A stretch of DNA of 64,000 nucleotides from Earliella scabrosa (GCA_022605405.1 JABYQQ010000021.1:558001-622000); one strand, 5' to 3'; shown: positions 1-11,782, numbered from the stretch's first letter. Notes: generated by a model not told the origin, from the sequence alone. A program made the numbers and translations.

Positions 1-1239
1 CCGCGCCGAGCTTGCACTCCAGTCCCTCTTCGGTCTCGAGGAGCAGGTCGAACACGAGCGGCTCGTAGAGCGCCCAGGAAGCCTCGACCTCCGGGGAGAA
101 GCATGCAAAAAGCCGCTCTCGTTGGATTTCGTAGAGGTTGTGGAAGTGTTTTGCGAGAGCAAGGCGGAGAAACGGCGTGGGGATGCGGTATTCGAGACAG
201 GGGTAATCGATCGGGTTCTCGTACTTGCTGGTACCGACGAAGAACAGATGAAACTTGTCGGGTGTTTGTGCGCTCCATGGCGCAGACATCACCGCCGCGA
301 TGAAACTCTGTGGGCGAATGAAAAGGTCCTCGCAGGAGATCGGTCGTGCAAAATCGCGGACAGGGCCATCGGTCGTTTTCGCCTTCTGGTATCCTATGTC
401 GAAGCATATCTCGGCTGATGGTCCGAAGAGATCAAACAGCTCGAGGGGAGTGTACCATGACTCCCACTTCCACCGAGCTTCGCCCTTCAATTCGTACAGT
501 CGCCTGGAGGAAGAGATAGATTGAGTGCATCTGAATAGTAGGGATGATGGAACGCGATCACGGACTGTAGTGCGCCAATCTCATCCCGAGTCCACGGGCT
601 CATGACCCACGCAGAAGCAAGTCGCTCCTTCATCCACCCTCTCTGACGAGCCCCCGCAGCCGTGGCCTGCACGACGAAGCCTTGACAAGAAGGATTAGTG
701 AATAGCTCGGGTGGCTCTTCCATGTTCGCTCCGGAATCAACCAATACCAATGTGCCTTCTGCGGGATACGGCGGAGGTGGAATGCTATTCAGGTAAACTT
801 CCCTGCACCCGTTCTCGTCCGCAAGCCAGTAGCGGTTGACGGCGCGGCAATATACGACAGAGATGCCGCACTGTAACGCCTTTGCGTAGGCGTACCGGAG
901 GAAACAGGATTTGCCTGACGGTACCGGTCAGCGCAGTGGCCTCGTAGATATCAGTGGACTGCGCGCACCTATGCCCGGCTGTCCGAAGATAGCCATGCCT
1001 CGAGATGCCCCGAGTGTATGGCTCACCCGCTGGCGATTGACATAATCCCACATGTCATCATACTCGGCTCGTATCATTATGATTCCCGGGCTTGGGTCGA
1101 AGAACGATAGCTGAGGATCGAGGTATGGGATACCGGGCTCGTGCTTGATGATCGGATGATTGCTATTGCCCCAGATAAGTTCGTAGACCTCAGTGGCTCG
1201 CTGAGACTCTAGTCCATGTTGTACATTGTGGACGACCAT
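1..1239 (-). CDS. P-loop NTPase of the fungal crinkler/RHS-like family (partial, runs off left edge)
   Basis: Reading leftwards from the ATG at 1239, exon 1 (1239-969) encodes an N-terminal region ending in a Walker A motif GQPGIG|KS that is split by an intron (968-915). Exon 2 from 914 continues with a cysteine- and aromatic-rich stretch and an LVLVDSG strand that looks like Walker B. A further intron near 560-500 joins to RLYELKGEARWKW, and the frame stays open to base 1, so the C-terminus lies outside the window. Basidiomycetes carry large families of such proteins, annotated as crinkler-like or retrotransposon-hot-spot-like P-loop proteins; their biochemical role is not settled. The family assignment is from memory of the GQPGIGKS context and is moderately secure; the intron near 500 and the start codon are my inference. 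Nothing in the neighbourhood indicates a specific job. Confidence 0.55.
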
Positions 1240-1363
1240 GCCGGGCGAAGAGGATGTGAGGGCTGAGAAAAGAGACGATGTGAGCTGCGGAATACAGAGA
1301 GACAACTGTATGGGCACGCCACGTTGACATGTTTCCCGGAGAAGATGACAGAAACCACAATCC

Positions 1364-2095
1364 TCACAGAAAAAGGGTGTAAACGCCCGTTGAGACGCCC
1401 AAAGCGGAGCGAGTCAAAATGGCCACCTCAACGGCGAGCAAGTCTTCCATCTGGACCAGTCTTCGACGCCATTGAGTGGCTCGATCTGATGCTGCTACAT
1501 ACAAGAATTGGTTATTGGGATCAGGCATTTGGCGGGTACGTCCGGGGTCGGGGGCGGAGTGTAAGTGGATGATGGCCAAGTTCCCAATGCACAGAATAGG
1601 GTCCTGCGAGGAGCAACGGAGAAGCGGAGGGACTATACGCACTCAATATAGCCACGAGCCTCTCTGGGTTCAAGGATGTCAACTTGACACCGAGAGGTAG
1701 CATGACCGCATGTTTGTTGATATATTCGCTGGTGATGTTCGCATACGTCTTCCGCATGAGGGCATTGGACGTCGGCTGGGGGGGCCTCCTGGGATCATCG
1801 AGCTGTACATACATTATGCGCGTCATGGTGTCGCCCATGGCCATCAAGGGGCTGTCAGGCGTACCTCATACACTGTGACGGTGCTCTCCCAGTACTTGCC
1901 GAGAGTGTGTGTTCGTGCGTCGTGCCTGAAGTCGTGGCGAATGAGATCGACCAGATCGAGTATGCTCTCCGATCCTTGGTAGTGGTACTCGCAATGAACG
2001 TGCGAGAAGTATTCGTACTCGCGGCTATGCGTGTAAGGTGGGGCCCACAAGACGGGGATACAAACACTTGTCGGATGTTCAGAGCTCGTGGCCAT
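1364..2095 (-). CDS. Uncharacterised gene, model unresolved
   Basis: An ATG at 2095 opens a frame of about 76 codons (2095-1865) ending at a GT donor. It can splice over a 62-base intron to an exon from 1802 that reads through a hydrophobic segment and an NPERLV stretch. A further open stretch (about 1642-1364) contains an FLYVAAS motif and may be a third exon. I do not recognise the protein. It may be a separate gene, or the 5' exons of the P-loop NTPase gene that starts at 1239, since both lie on the minus strand only 125 bases apart. Codon use and intron-like boundaries suggest a real gene, but I could not derive a single model from the sequence alone. Confidence 0.3.
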
Positions 2096-2514
2096 GAGGG
2101 GCAGAGATGGAATCTTGTCCGCGAGACGAGATGCCAGGAGGGGTCAGGAATGAACGTTGAACCTCACAGTCACTAGTCACTAATACCCAAGGACCAGGGT
2201 TCATGATGCACATGGAGTGAAAATGAGAGTCAGAGTCACTCTGACCAAGGGGAGCCTACTGGTGACCGGTGAATGCCGGGGTCTGCCGAGCGCGCGAGGT
2301 CCGTCTCATTGGGAAGCTCCGCGCGACTTCGAGTTGCGCTGCAAAGAAAGCCGCCGTAGCAAGGGCTAGCTCCGGCGCGAACCTACAGACTGCTTCCTCA
2401 GAATGACGGTGTCCCGGCTATATGAATGCTCACATGGCCTGAAACTTGGTGTGTCTTCCTATCGGTTCCTCGACGACATCTTCACGCTCGACGACGACAA
2501 GGACAAGGCCGAAT

Positions 2515-2768
2515 CCATACCGTGGTACGTGGTCTCATCCGGATGCCTGCAAAGGCTGTTATTGACCGGTCCACAGCCTAGCCGAGGACGGACATGGCAT
2601 GAACGCATGCACCGCGCAACTGAGGTGATAGGGAGCAGGATCAACATCACGGGAGAACTTGTGCGTTTCTAGAGGCGGCATATATGCCTGCGCCGCCGAA
2701 TAGAGTGAGCTCGTCGGTCGACATCCGCTCGTCCTTCAACGCGCCCCCTCCGCGCCCTCCTTCCAGCC
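2515..2768 (+). repeat. Direct repeat copy A: duplicated lipase promoter and 5' leader
   Basis: About 254 bases here match 3957-4211 closely, with scattered substitutions and small indels. Both copies contain a TATA-like tatatatg (here about 2680) and a shared leader rich in CGTCC and CCCCCTCC. In copy B this segment is the promoter of the lipase gene starting at 4264. In copy A similarity stops sharply at 2768, where SEC31-like coding sequence begins. Confidence 0.85.
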
Positions 2769-3164
2769 TGTGTATCTCTGGGCAGCTCGAGCAGCTCAAG
2801 CAGATCACTCCTGTACGTCTCTTTTGCGTTAGACTTTGACCACAGCTGACAGCAGCCTCTCTACAGCCTCAACAGAAGCGCCTCGTCGACGACCTGGAAC
2901 GGAGGATCAATCCGTTGTTCGATGCGCTCAACTGCGAAGCTCTGTCGAAGCCTCTCTGCGAACAGCTCCTTGTGCTCGTCCGCGGTAAGTCGACTCTTGG
3001 CTCGCCGCGTCTCGTCCGTATTGAAGCCGATTCTCGTTCTAGCGATGGAGGCCCACGACCGCGACCAGGCGCTGGCCATCCACATGGATATCCTCACCCG
3101 TGCGTCCGGCACAGAGGATATTGGATTGTGGATGTCGGGTATCAAGCAGCTCATCGTCCGACTT
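2769..3164 (+). pseudogene. SEC31 C-terminal (SRA1-like domain) fragment
   Basis: Three exon-like pieces (2769-2812, 2867-2984, 3043-3164) separated by introns of 54 and 58 bases with normal GT/AG ends encode roughly 95 residues. The reading QQKRLVDDLERRINPLFDAL and the later DRDQALAIHMDILT match the helical SRA1-like domain at the very C-terminus of the COPII outer-coat protein Sec31. The WD40 beta-propeller and the proline-rich linker of Sec31 are absent: upstream is the copied lipase promoter. No ATG in frame exists before the middle of the fragment. Because introns are kept, it arose by duplication of genomic DNA, not by reverse transcription. The frame runs on into unrelated sequence and stops near 3224. 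It may be transcribed from the copied promoter, but I treat it as a non-functional fragment. A complete SEC31 is expected elsewhere in the genome. Confidence 0.75.
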
Positions 3165-3956
3165 GTAAGGTCGAGCCGCGCATCTTTGAACTTGTCGCAC
3201 GCATGGTGGTACGGCTATTTATGACAATCATGACAAAAGAGACGATCGCGGAGACGGATGCATGGATGGACTGGAAAGAGGTGTAGTAGTAGCGTCGTCT
3301 CACTTTCTGATGTCTGTCTATAGATAATGTCGACTTCCTCTCCTAGAGTCACGCTTTCCGTCGATGCGTGCGTGGGAACAGAGCTATGCGCGGGGTTAGA
3401 GGGATCATCTGGTCAATGGTGGTCCACATGGCCGATTACCGTTTGTCCACAACGCTGACGCTGGCAGACGCGCTGGCAGCGACAATGTTCCTCCAGTTCT
3501 TAGGCAAACACATGTTCCTGGAGGATGCGCTTGTGTGCCGCTGTCCCGTGGGTATTAGTGAGTGTTCACGCTCTCAGCGAAATTGGTTCTCGAAGTTCAC
3601 ACTAAAGGCAGATGGCGGATAGAAGCCACGACGATTGGGTCCCACCACGCTGGTTCCATTGTCGTTACCATGCACAATCTGCAGATCAACTTGTGGAGTG
3701 GCTCGCTTGTTCCCTTCCCCGCATCAGGGACTTATCAGCGGCAGCGGTGCCCATGGGGTCTCATAAGCGCATCGTCGCCATGTGCTCTCCCTGGCTTCCT
3801 TGTACTGTCCATATATGCTGCGACATGACATTGGCCAGTCCTCCCCAGTCTCATGCAGGCCGGCCTCCATTCATTCATACAGAGCCTCACCGCGATCACC
3901 GCAGGTGACTGTTCTTCCTCCTTGTGATCGTCTCCAGCTGTCCAATCAGTCGTTCC
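3165..3956. other. Intergenic, no gene seen
   Basis: Only short, unconvincing open frames occur here on both strands. No domain, tRNA or repeat was recognised. Confidence 0.6.
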
Positions 3957-4211
3957 AATCCATATTGCGGTGCGTGGTCCCATCCGGATGCCCGCAAGGG
4001 CTGTCATTGACCGGTCCACAGACTAGCCGAGGACGAACATGGCATGCATGGCACAGGCGCAACTGAGGCGATAGGGAGCAGGATCAACATCACGGGAGAA
4101 GTTGTGCGTTTCTAGAGGTGGTATATATGCTTGCGCCTCTGCGTGAAGTGACCTCGTCGGTCGACATCCGCTCGTCCTTCAACGCGCCCCCTCCGCGCCC
4201 TCCTTCCAGCC
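3957..4211 (+). promoter_or_regulatory. Promoter and 5' leader of lipase gene 1; repeat copy B
   Basis: This is the second copy of the 254-base direct repeat. The TATA-like tatatatg near 4122 lies about 140 bases upstream of the lipase ATG at 4264. The repeat ends at ccttccagcc; beyond it the lipase leader and coding region begin. Confidence 0.7.
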
Positions 4212-4263
4212 CAGGCCTCTGTGCCCCGCGTAGACTTGCAAGCCCGCATCACCTCCCTCTGCG

Positions 4264-5544
4264 ATGTTGCGCTTCCTCTCTACCGTTCTGTATGGCGTCC
4301 TGCTCGTCGTCTCGGCCAACGCCGCCGCCCTCCCCTTGGAGAGGCGTGCCGCCGTGAGGGTGTCCAGCGCGGACCTGGCGGCTCTCGCACCGTTCACGCG
4401 GTTCGCGGGAGCTGCGTACTGCAGTCTGTCATCGCTTAAGGCGTGGAATTGCCGTACGCTCTGGGTGCTGTTCTTGACGTGGGTTCTCCAGGCACTGACG
4501 TGCAATCATGTGCTTTCGCGCAGCGGCGTGCAGATCTATTCCTGGTTTCCAGCCCAAGGCCATGGGTGGCGACGGAAATGCAATCCAGCAATGTGAGTGG
4601 CTTGCGTCTCTACAGCTATGTTGCTCGAATCATCTTGCTCATCTCATGTTCTTTCTGCTTGACAGACTTCGTTGGGTATTGGCCAGACCAGAAGGCAGTG
4701 GTCGTCTCGCACCAAGGCACGGACCCGACTCAATTGTCAGTACCTCTATTCCGCTTCTTGCCTTCTTCGCCGCTCCCCCGACGCGCCACATGGTTGCTAA
4801 TGCTTCTCCCATCCCTTCTGACGTGGGATCTTGACGTCCTGCGTCTGGCAGCCTGTCGGTGTTGACGGACATTAACATCCCCATGCGGAGCCTCGACACA
4901 AGCCTCTTCCCCGGCGTGTCCTCGAACGTGCTCGTGCACTCGGGCTTTGCAGATCAGCATGCGATGACGGCGCGGACTATCCTGGCGCAGGTGAAGACCC
5001 AGCTCTCCCAGACCGGGTCGACCAACGTCTTCGTTGTACGTGTCTTCCCGCGTCCGTCTTAGGCGATTGATTGAGGAATGCGTTCGTGCAGGTCGGCCAC
5101 TCACTGGGAGGCGCTCTTGCTGAGATCGACGCGCTCTACATGACGCTCAACCTCCCATCCAGCGTCCACGTCAAGGCTGTCACATTTGGGACGCCTCGAG
5201 TGGGGAACCCCGCCTGGGCCACGCTCTTCGACTCCAAGGTACGCAGACGGCAGCCACAACGGATCGCGCTTCTGACGCTGCCTTTATCACAGGTTCCGGA
5301 CTTCAAGCGCGTGAACAACGAGCAGGACCCCGTCCCGATCGTCCCGGGACGCTTCTTGGGCTTCCAGCACCCGCAAGGCGAGATGCACCTCCTCAGCGCG
5401 GGCAATGCTGTCTCCTGCCCTGGGAACGACGACGCGACGGATGCGGAGTGTACGATCTCGTCTGTGCCGAATGTGTTTGCCGGAGACATCCTGGACCACT
5501 TGGGTCCTTACGAGGGTATCTTTGTTGGCACGATATTCTGCTGA
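4264..5544 (+). CDS. Secreted class 3 lipase / feruloyl-esterase-like hydrolase, paralog 1
   Basis: Six exons: 4264-4453, 4524-4592, 4666-4735, 4852-5035, 5092-5238 and 5293-5544, giving 303 residues in a continuous frame. The first 20 or so residues are a hydrophobic signal peptide (MLRFLSTVLYGVLLVV), followed by a LERR processing-like site. The nucleophile elbow GHSLGG begins exactly at the start of exon 5. A later QDPVPIVPG supplies the likely acid residue, and the conserved histidine is probably the one in DHLGPYEG near the C-terminus. This is the fungal alpha/beta hydrolase family of lipases and feruloyl esterases that act outside the cell; substrate cannot be read from the sequence. The paralog at 6919 has introns in the same six-exon pattern. 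The third intron uses a GTCAGT donor. The start ATG is the first one after the leader and gives the signal peptide. Confidence 0.92.
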
Positions 5545-6918
5545 TTTCATCTGCACCAGGGCTATGCGAAAATGTACCGTAGATATGCGATGCTTCATGA
5601 CATCCCTTGCAATTGGTCTCGCGAAGGACGATAACGTTCCACGCGCGGGGTACGGTCTGCAGAAGCGCTTGTATGGGCACCCCGTGCTTCACGACGATAC
5701 TCAAAGCCCGGAGCCACAATGTGTCCGGACCCTTCACTGATCCTTCTGCAGGTTGATCATCCCAACTTTATTTGACTACCGATTGAAGGCAGCTCCCGTC
5801 ATGGTTCATGGAATCCTTTCTTTGGGGAATGTGCAAATGCGGTCCGGGATCAATCGTGCTTCTACATACTCCACTGATCAGTCTGGCGACTCGGAGTAGC
5901 AGAACCATGCGCATGTACTGGAACTTATGCGGAGGCATCCGGACTTCGAGAGCCTCGGACGGCTTGTCCAAAATGGCGCATAGTGATGTCGAATCGTGTC
6001 CATGTCTGCCCCGGAGGGCCCGTTCCTGTTGCATCTCACACAGCAGAAGTGACTACTGTACCACATGCGATCAACACGCCGTGACCGTGACCACTGTATT
6101 TGCGTCGCCGTCGCAACAGCTTTCTTGACAGTGCTAGTAAGCACTTTCTTTCAACTAGCTTGGATGCTTAATTCATTATGCATTCAAGGTAAGATACCGG
6201 TATCCTACAGCCTTCCATGTTTCGATCTTCCAGTGGTGATGGCACGTATATCCACACTGTAGGCGCCGATGTGGCCACGGTGTTGTCTCTTATTTGGACG
6301 CATACTCAACGCCGGCGCAGCTGTGCTCCGGTTGTCTACGTGACATTACCCTCGGTCCTGAGGCCTGATCGTCCTGGCCAGCGGCCGCTGCCAATTCTCT
6401 ACGACTAAACACCATAACCTCCGACGGGCTGTCCCGGACCGCCGAGAATGTGGTTGGACTTGCCCTTCGATCGCATGTCCATTCGATCACGATCTACTCG
6501 TCAGCTCGCCTCCACGGAAGCATTTCGAAATTACCGCCGGTAACAGGTATGGAGTCCGGCTCCTACCCCGCCGCTGGACTGTGTTGATATTGTGAGTAGT
6601 CCTACAGTACTGTTTTCGGTTCTGTGACTGATCGCTGTTTCAGACCTCGCGCGAGTACATGCGGTGGATCGAATACATCCTCTCCGATGGTATGCTATCG
6701 CCCAAGTTGCGCCACTATTCGGCACCTCCACGACCCCGCCTAGTCAACCGCAGATGTCTAGTTCGCCAGCCGCCTTGGAACCAGTTTGTCAGCCTCCCAC
6801 GACGCGGCATATAAACCCTGTGATTCAGCTGCGTTAACCATCGTCCTCCTCAACTTCGCACCTCAACGCTGCCACCCATTCCCCCCCGGTCGACTAGCAA
6901 GCCGCCGCGTACGCCGTG
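5545..6918 (+). other. Intergenic region with promoter of lipase gene 2
   Basis: No gene was recognised in about 1.4 kb. A weak spliced-looking frame around 6420-6730 could be a relic but matches nothing I know. A TATA-like catataaa at 6808-6815 lies about 105 bases before the ATG at 6919 and is the likely core promoter of the second lipase. Confidence 0.5.
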
Positions 6919-8174
6919 ATGCGCATACTCTCCATCGTCCTCTGCTCTGTGCTTCTCGCCTTCTCCAAGTCCGCGACTGCCCACCCGTCCCTCCAGGCTC
7001 GGGCGGTCACGGAGCTCTCCCATGAGGACTTCATGAAGTTGGCGCCGTTCGCTCAGTTCGCTCGGGCGACCTACTGCGATCTGAAGGAGGTCAAGGCGTG
7101 GAAGTGCGGTATGTGGATCCTCGCCGTCGTGTAGTCGCGGTGCGGTGGGCACTGACTGAGTGTCTGATTAGCTGCGTGCAAGAAACTTCCTGGCTTCCAA
7201 GTTGCAGGGACAGGCGGGAACGGGAACGACATCCAGCAGTGTGAGTATCACCTGCTTATCATTTGTTAAGCCCTCTACGTTCCCGCGGGTGCGGCTGACC
7301 ATGGTATCGGTACCCCGTCTAGACATTGTCGGGTACTGGCCTGCTCACAACGCCGTGGTCGTGGCGCATGAAGGTACAGACCCTCAGAAGATGTAAGTGT
7401 CGAGAGGTTTTGTTCGCTGTTCCTCGATGCTGACGAATTTTAGCCTTTCGGACCTCACGGACGCCGATATGCGCAAGAAGAGCCTTGATAAGAACCTGTT
7501 CCCCACCGTCCCTTCTTGGATCAAGGTCCACAGCGGCTTCGCCAACCAGCACGCGAAGACGGCGCGCGACATCCTCGCACAGGTCAACCTCACGATCAGC
7601 CACACAGGAGCGAACAGCGTCTACGTGGTGAGTAGCACGGTCTCACGAACCCGTCTCGCCTTCGACATCCGCTGACGAGCGACATAGATCGGCCACTCCT
7701 TGGGAGGCGCGCTCTCCGAGATCGACTCCCTGTACTTGACGCTCAACTTGGACCCGAGTGTCCACGTCAAGGGCGTGACCTTTGGCACGCCCCGCGTCGG
7801 CACCCCCGACTGGGCCAGGTTCTTCGACTCCCAGGTATGTCGCAGTTCTCAACGACTCGCCCGAGCGCCATGCTGACCTGCCCTACTTACTCGCTGGATA
7901 GGTCTCTGACTTCAAGCGCATCAACCACGACAAGGACCCCATCGCGATCGTTCCCGGCCGTGACCTCGGCTTCTTGCATCCCAAAGGCGAGATCCACATT
8001 AACGGGAGCAACACCGCGTTTGCGTGCCCGGGCGACGACGACGCGACGGACCCCGAGTGCACGATCATGTCCGAGCCCAAGATCGACCCTAACGATCACA
8101 CTGGCCACTGGGCGGACCACTTGGGTCCTTATGCGGGCGTCATGATCGGCACCTGGTACTGCGACGACAACTGA
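6919..8174 (+). CDS. Secreted class 3 lipase / feruloyl-esterase-like hydrolase, paralog 2
   Basis: Six exons (6919-7108, 7172-7240, 7323-7392, 7444-7627, 7688-7834, 7902-8174) encode 310 residues. The layout mirrors the upstream paralog: a signal peptide (MRILSIVLCSVLLAF), the nucleophile motif GHSLGG at the start of exon 5, KDPIAIVPG for the acid residue, and DHLGPYAG for the histidine. The first four internal exons match in length, so the pair arose by tandem duplication with intron positions kept. The C-terminal tail differs by an insertion (TGHWADHLG). Promoter sequences do not resemble the repeated promoter of paralog 1, so regulation has probably diverged. It converges with the GST gene ending at 8298, 123 bases downstream. 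Confidence 0.92.
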
Positions 8175-8297
8175 GGAGCTGCGGGGGTCTTTGGGGTCTG
8201 CAACACGCGCATATATGGACTTTTTAGGGCGTTAAACTTGGGCCATCATGATGGGGTAACTCTGTTGTATATTTTCGGGCATCTCTCGCGAACATGA

Positions 8298-9215
8298 CTA
8301 TTTAGAAGGGCGCTGGACAAACGGAGCCGCGGCCATGTGCGCCGCTGCCTCCGCCTAGAGCCGTGAAATGCACCATCAGCCACCAGAGCGCACAACACAC
8401 AACACGAACCACACTCGCCTCATTGAACGTCGCCTTCACGCTCGGCCGCGCCTTCACGTCCTCCAAGTACCGCGCCAGGCGCGCGAACCGTGGGCTGCTC
8501 AAAGTCCCCAGGGCGCGCTTGCCCTCACCCACCGGGTACAGCCCAATCTCGTGCTTCATCGCCGTCTCGAAGCGGAGCAAGACCGGCGCGAACGCGACGT
8601 CCGCAAGCGACCACGCGCCGACTGCGAAGCCCGTCTCAGGCAAGAGGTTCTGGATCCCCTCGAACACGTCGAACAGCGCGTCCGGGCTCCCGCCTCTGAT
8701 TAACGCGTGCCAGGGTGCGACCACGTTGAGGTCGAGCTGGAGGCAGAAGCGCCGCATGCGGGCGCGTTCGACGGGGGAGGCGGGGAGGAGTCCGGAGGTC
8801 GGGCGGAGGTCGGCGATGAACTCGATGAGCGCGAGAGACTCGGTGAGCTTCGTGGACTCGGGCGAGGGGTCCGAGGGCGCGGTGGGCGGGCCGCCGTAGG
8901 TCATTGCCGGGACCTAGAGAGCGAGCGGACAGTGAGTCGGCGGTCAGGTCGTAGTTGTGCCATTGCGAGCGGGGAGGGGACAGACCTTTCCGAGCGGGCT
9001 CACTTTGGAGAACCAGTCTGGCTTGTTGAAGATGTCGATGGCGCATGGAGTGTATTGCACTTTTGCTTCCTCGAGCGCGATGAGCACGCGGTCGGCGAAG
9101 AGGGAAACCTGTAGATGCGCGTTGGAATGAGTGCGTCTGTTGGCAAGTGAGGCACGCTATGAACTGATGCACGCACCGGGCTGTAGTACAGCGTGATTTG
9201 CTCGCGTTGTGCCAT
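8298..9215 (-). CDS. Omega-like glutathione S-transferase (GST array member 1)
   Basis: Exons on the minus strand: 9215-9177, 9108-8986, 8913-8419 and 8354-8298, giving 237 residues. The thioredoxin-like N-domain starts EQITLYYSP and continues VSLFADRV; the serine of this motif occupies the place of the omega-class catalytic cysteine. The substrate-side SPESTKL...ESLALIEFIADL supplies the glutathione-binding Glu-Ser pair, and the C-domain has ETGFAVGAWSLADV. The last intron (8418-8355) has a GC donor (gag|gcgagt) instead of GT; with it the tail reads NEAEAAAHMAAAP, aligned with its neighbours. These cytosolic enzymes conjugate or deglutathionylate small phenolic and stress compounds. It heads an array of related genes to 15,330. 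A TATA-like stretch is visible near 9300. Function beyond the family is inferred. Confidence 0.88.
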
Positions 9216-10056
9216 GGCGGATTAGTATTGGTCGTTTTTGGAACGTGGAAAAGCCTTTCAAGTTGGAAAATCGTTAGCTGTTGGATGGACCGTGAGATGG
9301 TCTTATAGCAGCTGCAGGCTGGCAGAACACGTACGATGATGACTTCCATAGTCGGCGCGTGAGTGATTCATCCTGGAGTCTCGCCAAACGAACGAGGCGC
9401 ACCCGACGCATCGGCGAACCCCGACACATCGGTGAACATGACTGTAGCGGGGTGGTTGACCGTCGCTGCGGCTGGGTTTGGTCGGCAGAACAGTCAGCTG
9501 TCACCGAAGGGCAACTTCTCTTGATGGTGATGGCTGTAGGACTGAATGTCTTGACTGGCCGCAGTGCGGCCGATGGAATCGGATTCGGACTCTGGGCGAG
9601 TCAGACTCGGATGGAGACTCGTATGCACCACGCACGTCTCGGAACGTTGGAGTCGTCCCTGGCTAGTCGCTGAGCCTGATATCTGTAAGTGCATGCACAG
9701 GGTGAGCGAACAGGATCAAAGCGTTAACATGAGAATCCTCAAAGGGGGTAAGGCTACAAGGTGCCAGTGGTCTGATGGTGGACAACGAGCGACGATTGAA
9801 GCGCCCGCCAAATATACAAACTTCGGTGATCAAGGACTCGGAGGTGTGGCAGTCAATGGCATTCCTTTGCGTATCTCATGAACGACTGCATTTTCGGATT
9901 ACATTGATTGCTGACGTCGCCCTACACAATATTCTACGCGTTTCGAGGTGCACGGCCGCGATCGTCATTGGCAACGGACTGATGAAGCATGCGAGGAGGA
10001 GCGTATGACATTTTTGGATAAGTATGATTCTATGAAGAACAGGACCCCCGCCAAGC
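9216..10056. other. Intergenic between GST genes
   Basis: Contains the promoter of GST member 1 (reading left) and the 3' region of GST member 2. No other gene was recognised. Confidence 0.5.
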
Positions 10057-10976
10057 CTAGCTCCGCTTGAAGAACGTAACGTTCCCAAACAGCTTCGCAG
10101 CTTCGGCCTGAGGACGTACAGGTCAGCGTCACGAGAAAGCTACCCAATAGTTAAGGACGAAGGTCGTACCTCGTTCCACGTCGCCTTGATGCTGGGCCGC
10201 GCCTTCGCCTCCTCCAGGTATCGCGCCAGGCGCGCAAATCTTGGACTCTTCAGGATCTCGAGAGTGCGCTTGCCCTCCCCGACTGCGTATTTCCCGATCT
10301 CGCTCGCCATCATCACCTCAAACCGCAGCAGGACCGGCACTAGCGCGACGTCCGCAAGGGACCACTCGCCCACCGCGAAGCCCGTCTCGGGCAGGAGCCG
10401 CTGCAAGCTCTCGAACTGGTCCAAAAGTGCTTCAGGGCTGGCCTCGCCCATCAGGAACGCACGGTAGGGCGTAGGAAATGTGAGGTCGAGCTGAAGGTAG
10501 AAGCGGCGCACGCGGGCGCGCTGGACGGGGTCGACTGGGAGGAGGCGGGAGGATGGGTAGAGGTCGGCGATGAACTCGATGAGCGCGAGCGACTCAGCAA
10601 GCTTCGTGGACTCGGGTGAGGGGCTCTCGGGGGCGGTGGCCGGGCCGCCATAGGTCATTGCAGGAGCCTGAGTTGGGCGTGAAGATACGTTGTAAGAGTT
10701 TATGGATACCGGAGAGGACCTAGAGGCCAGAGAACGTACCTTGCCCACCGGGTTCACTTTGGGGTACCAGTCCGGCTTGTTGGCCAAGTCAATCGGGTAG
10801 GCTGTGTACTTTGCCTTTGCTTCCTCGAGGGCAATGAGCACCCTGTCAGAGTAGAAGGACAACTGTAATGGCACAATCAGGTCCATGCGTTGCCTACAAC
10901 AAGGGGGACGACGTGGGTGTGATATTCTAGTACATACCGGACTGTAGTAGAGGGTGATCTGCTCGTGTTGGGCCAT
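10057..10976 (-). CDS. Omega-like glutathione S-transferase (GST array member 2)
   Basis: Exons 10976-10938, 10862-10740, 10667-10170 and 10107-10057 give 236 residues. The N-domain reads EQITLYYSP|LSFYSDRV, with serine at the catalytic position and no following proline. ESTKLAESLALIEF binds glutathione, and [18 protein letters not shown] marks the C-domain. The gene and its upstream region are repeated in inverted orientation at 13,940-15,330, where the copy (member 5) carries a frameshift; member 2 is the intact one. The TATA-like element tttataaa near 11,044 is conserved in both arms. Catalysis on phenolic or oxidised substrates is known for the family; the actual substrate is unknown. Confidence 0.9.
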
Positions 10977-11465
10977 TGCGGTGTCCGGGGTGTACAGCTC
11001 GAAGGATAATGGGCTGTTGACTGTTTGACCGTTGCTGTAGGTTCTTTATAAACCACGATGACAGGCGCCATCGCCGCCGCATACGTTCCACGACGTGTCA
11101 TGCTACAACTGCGCTTTGAGCACGAGCCAGAACCGTGGCCGAGATTTCATTGCTGGGTCAAGATACCGATATCGGCGAACCGCATGAAGACGCTGTAGTC
11201 AGCATCCGGATCGGCAAACGTCAGTTTAAACTTCGTGGACTTCTCTGGAAAAGCGCGTAGCGACTGCCGTGTGTCTGTTTGGTACCCACCCCATGGTCAC
11301 GCAGGCTCAGGTTGGGTTGAGAGACAGCATGGTTCGATAACGATCCGGCTGATTGTACACCTGATCATAGCTGTGAGAGAGTGAAGGCGGCACACTGTGG
11401 GATGCTGACGTACAATTCGGAATTCTTGACAGTGGGGATCAGCACAGTCGGGATATGCCCACCGG
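10057..11465 (-). repeat. Left arm of inverted duplication (GST member 2 and its upstream region)
   Basis: Read on the minus strand, this segment matches 13,940-15,330 on the plus strand across all four exons, the introns and roughly 480 bases upstream. Landmarks shared by both arms are the TATA region, a GTGGAACGTATGCGGCGGCG block and a GGATGCTGACTACAGC block. Outer boundaries are approximate. Proteins of the two arms are about 85% identical by eye. Confidence 0.8.
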
Positions 11466-11782
11466 AGCTGCGACCACCCCACTGGGAGCCTGAGTGCCAG
11501 TTACATACCTTTTTACAGCGGCTGATCGATGGCACAGGATCAGACTACACGCATACAACTGGAACAAAGAAAGGTTGCAGGCTGCGGGCGGGGATGTTGA
11601 ACCAGTGTTGAACTTTGTTCCTCTTGGCGTCTAACTTACCCGATATGGATTGCCGCTGTTCCCACGGCTACGAACTTGTCTTCTCAGACTTCTCTTGTCT
11701 TCCGCCTGCAATCTGCGACCAGGATGATGAAATACTTGCAGAACAAACTACAACCATCAAGTTCGATCTGTCGGTGAGCACT

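Noticed and set aside
8636..9349. 237-codon frame on the minus strand over GST member 1
   Set aside because: Lies in a different frame of a gene with strong exon support; arginine/proline-rich translation is typical of a GC-rich shadow.
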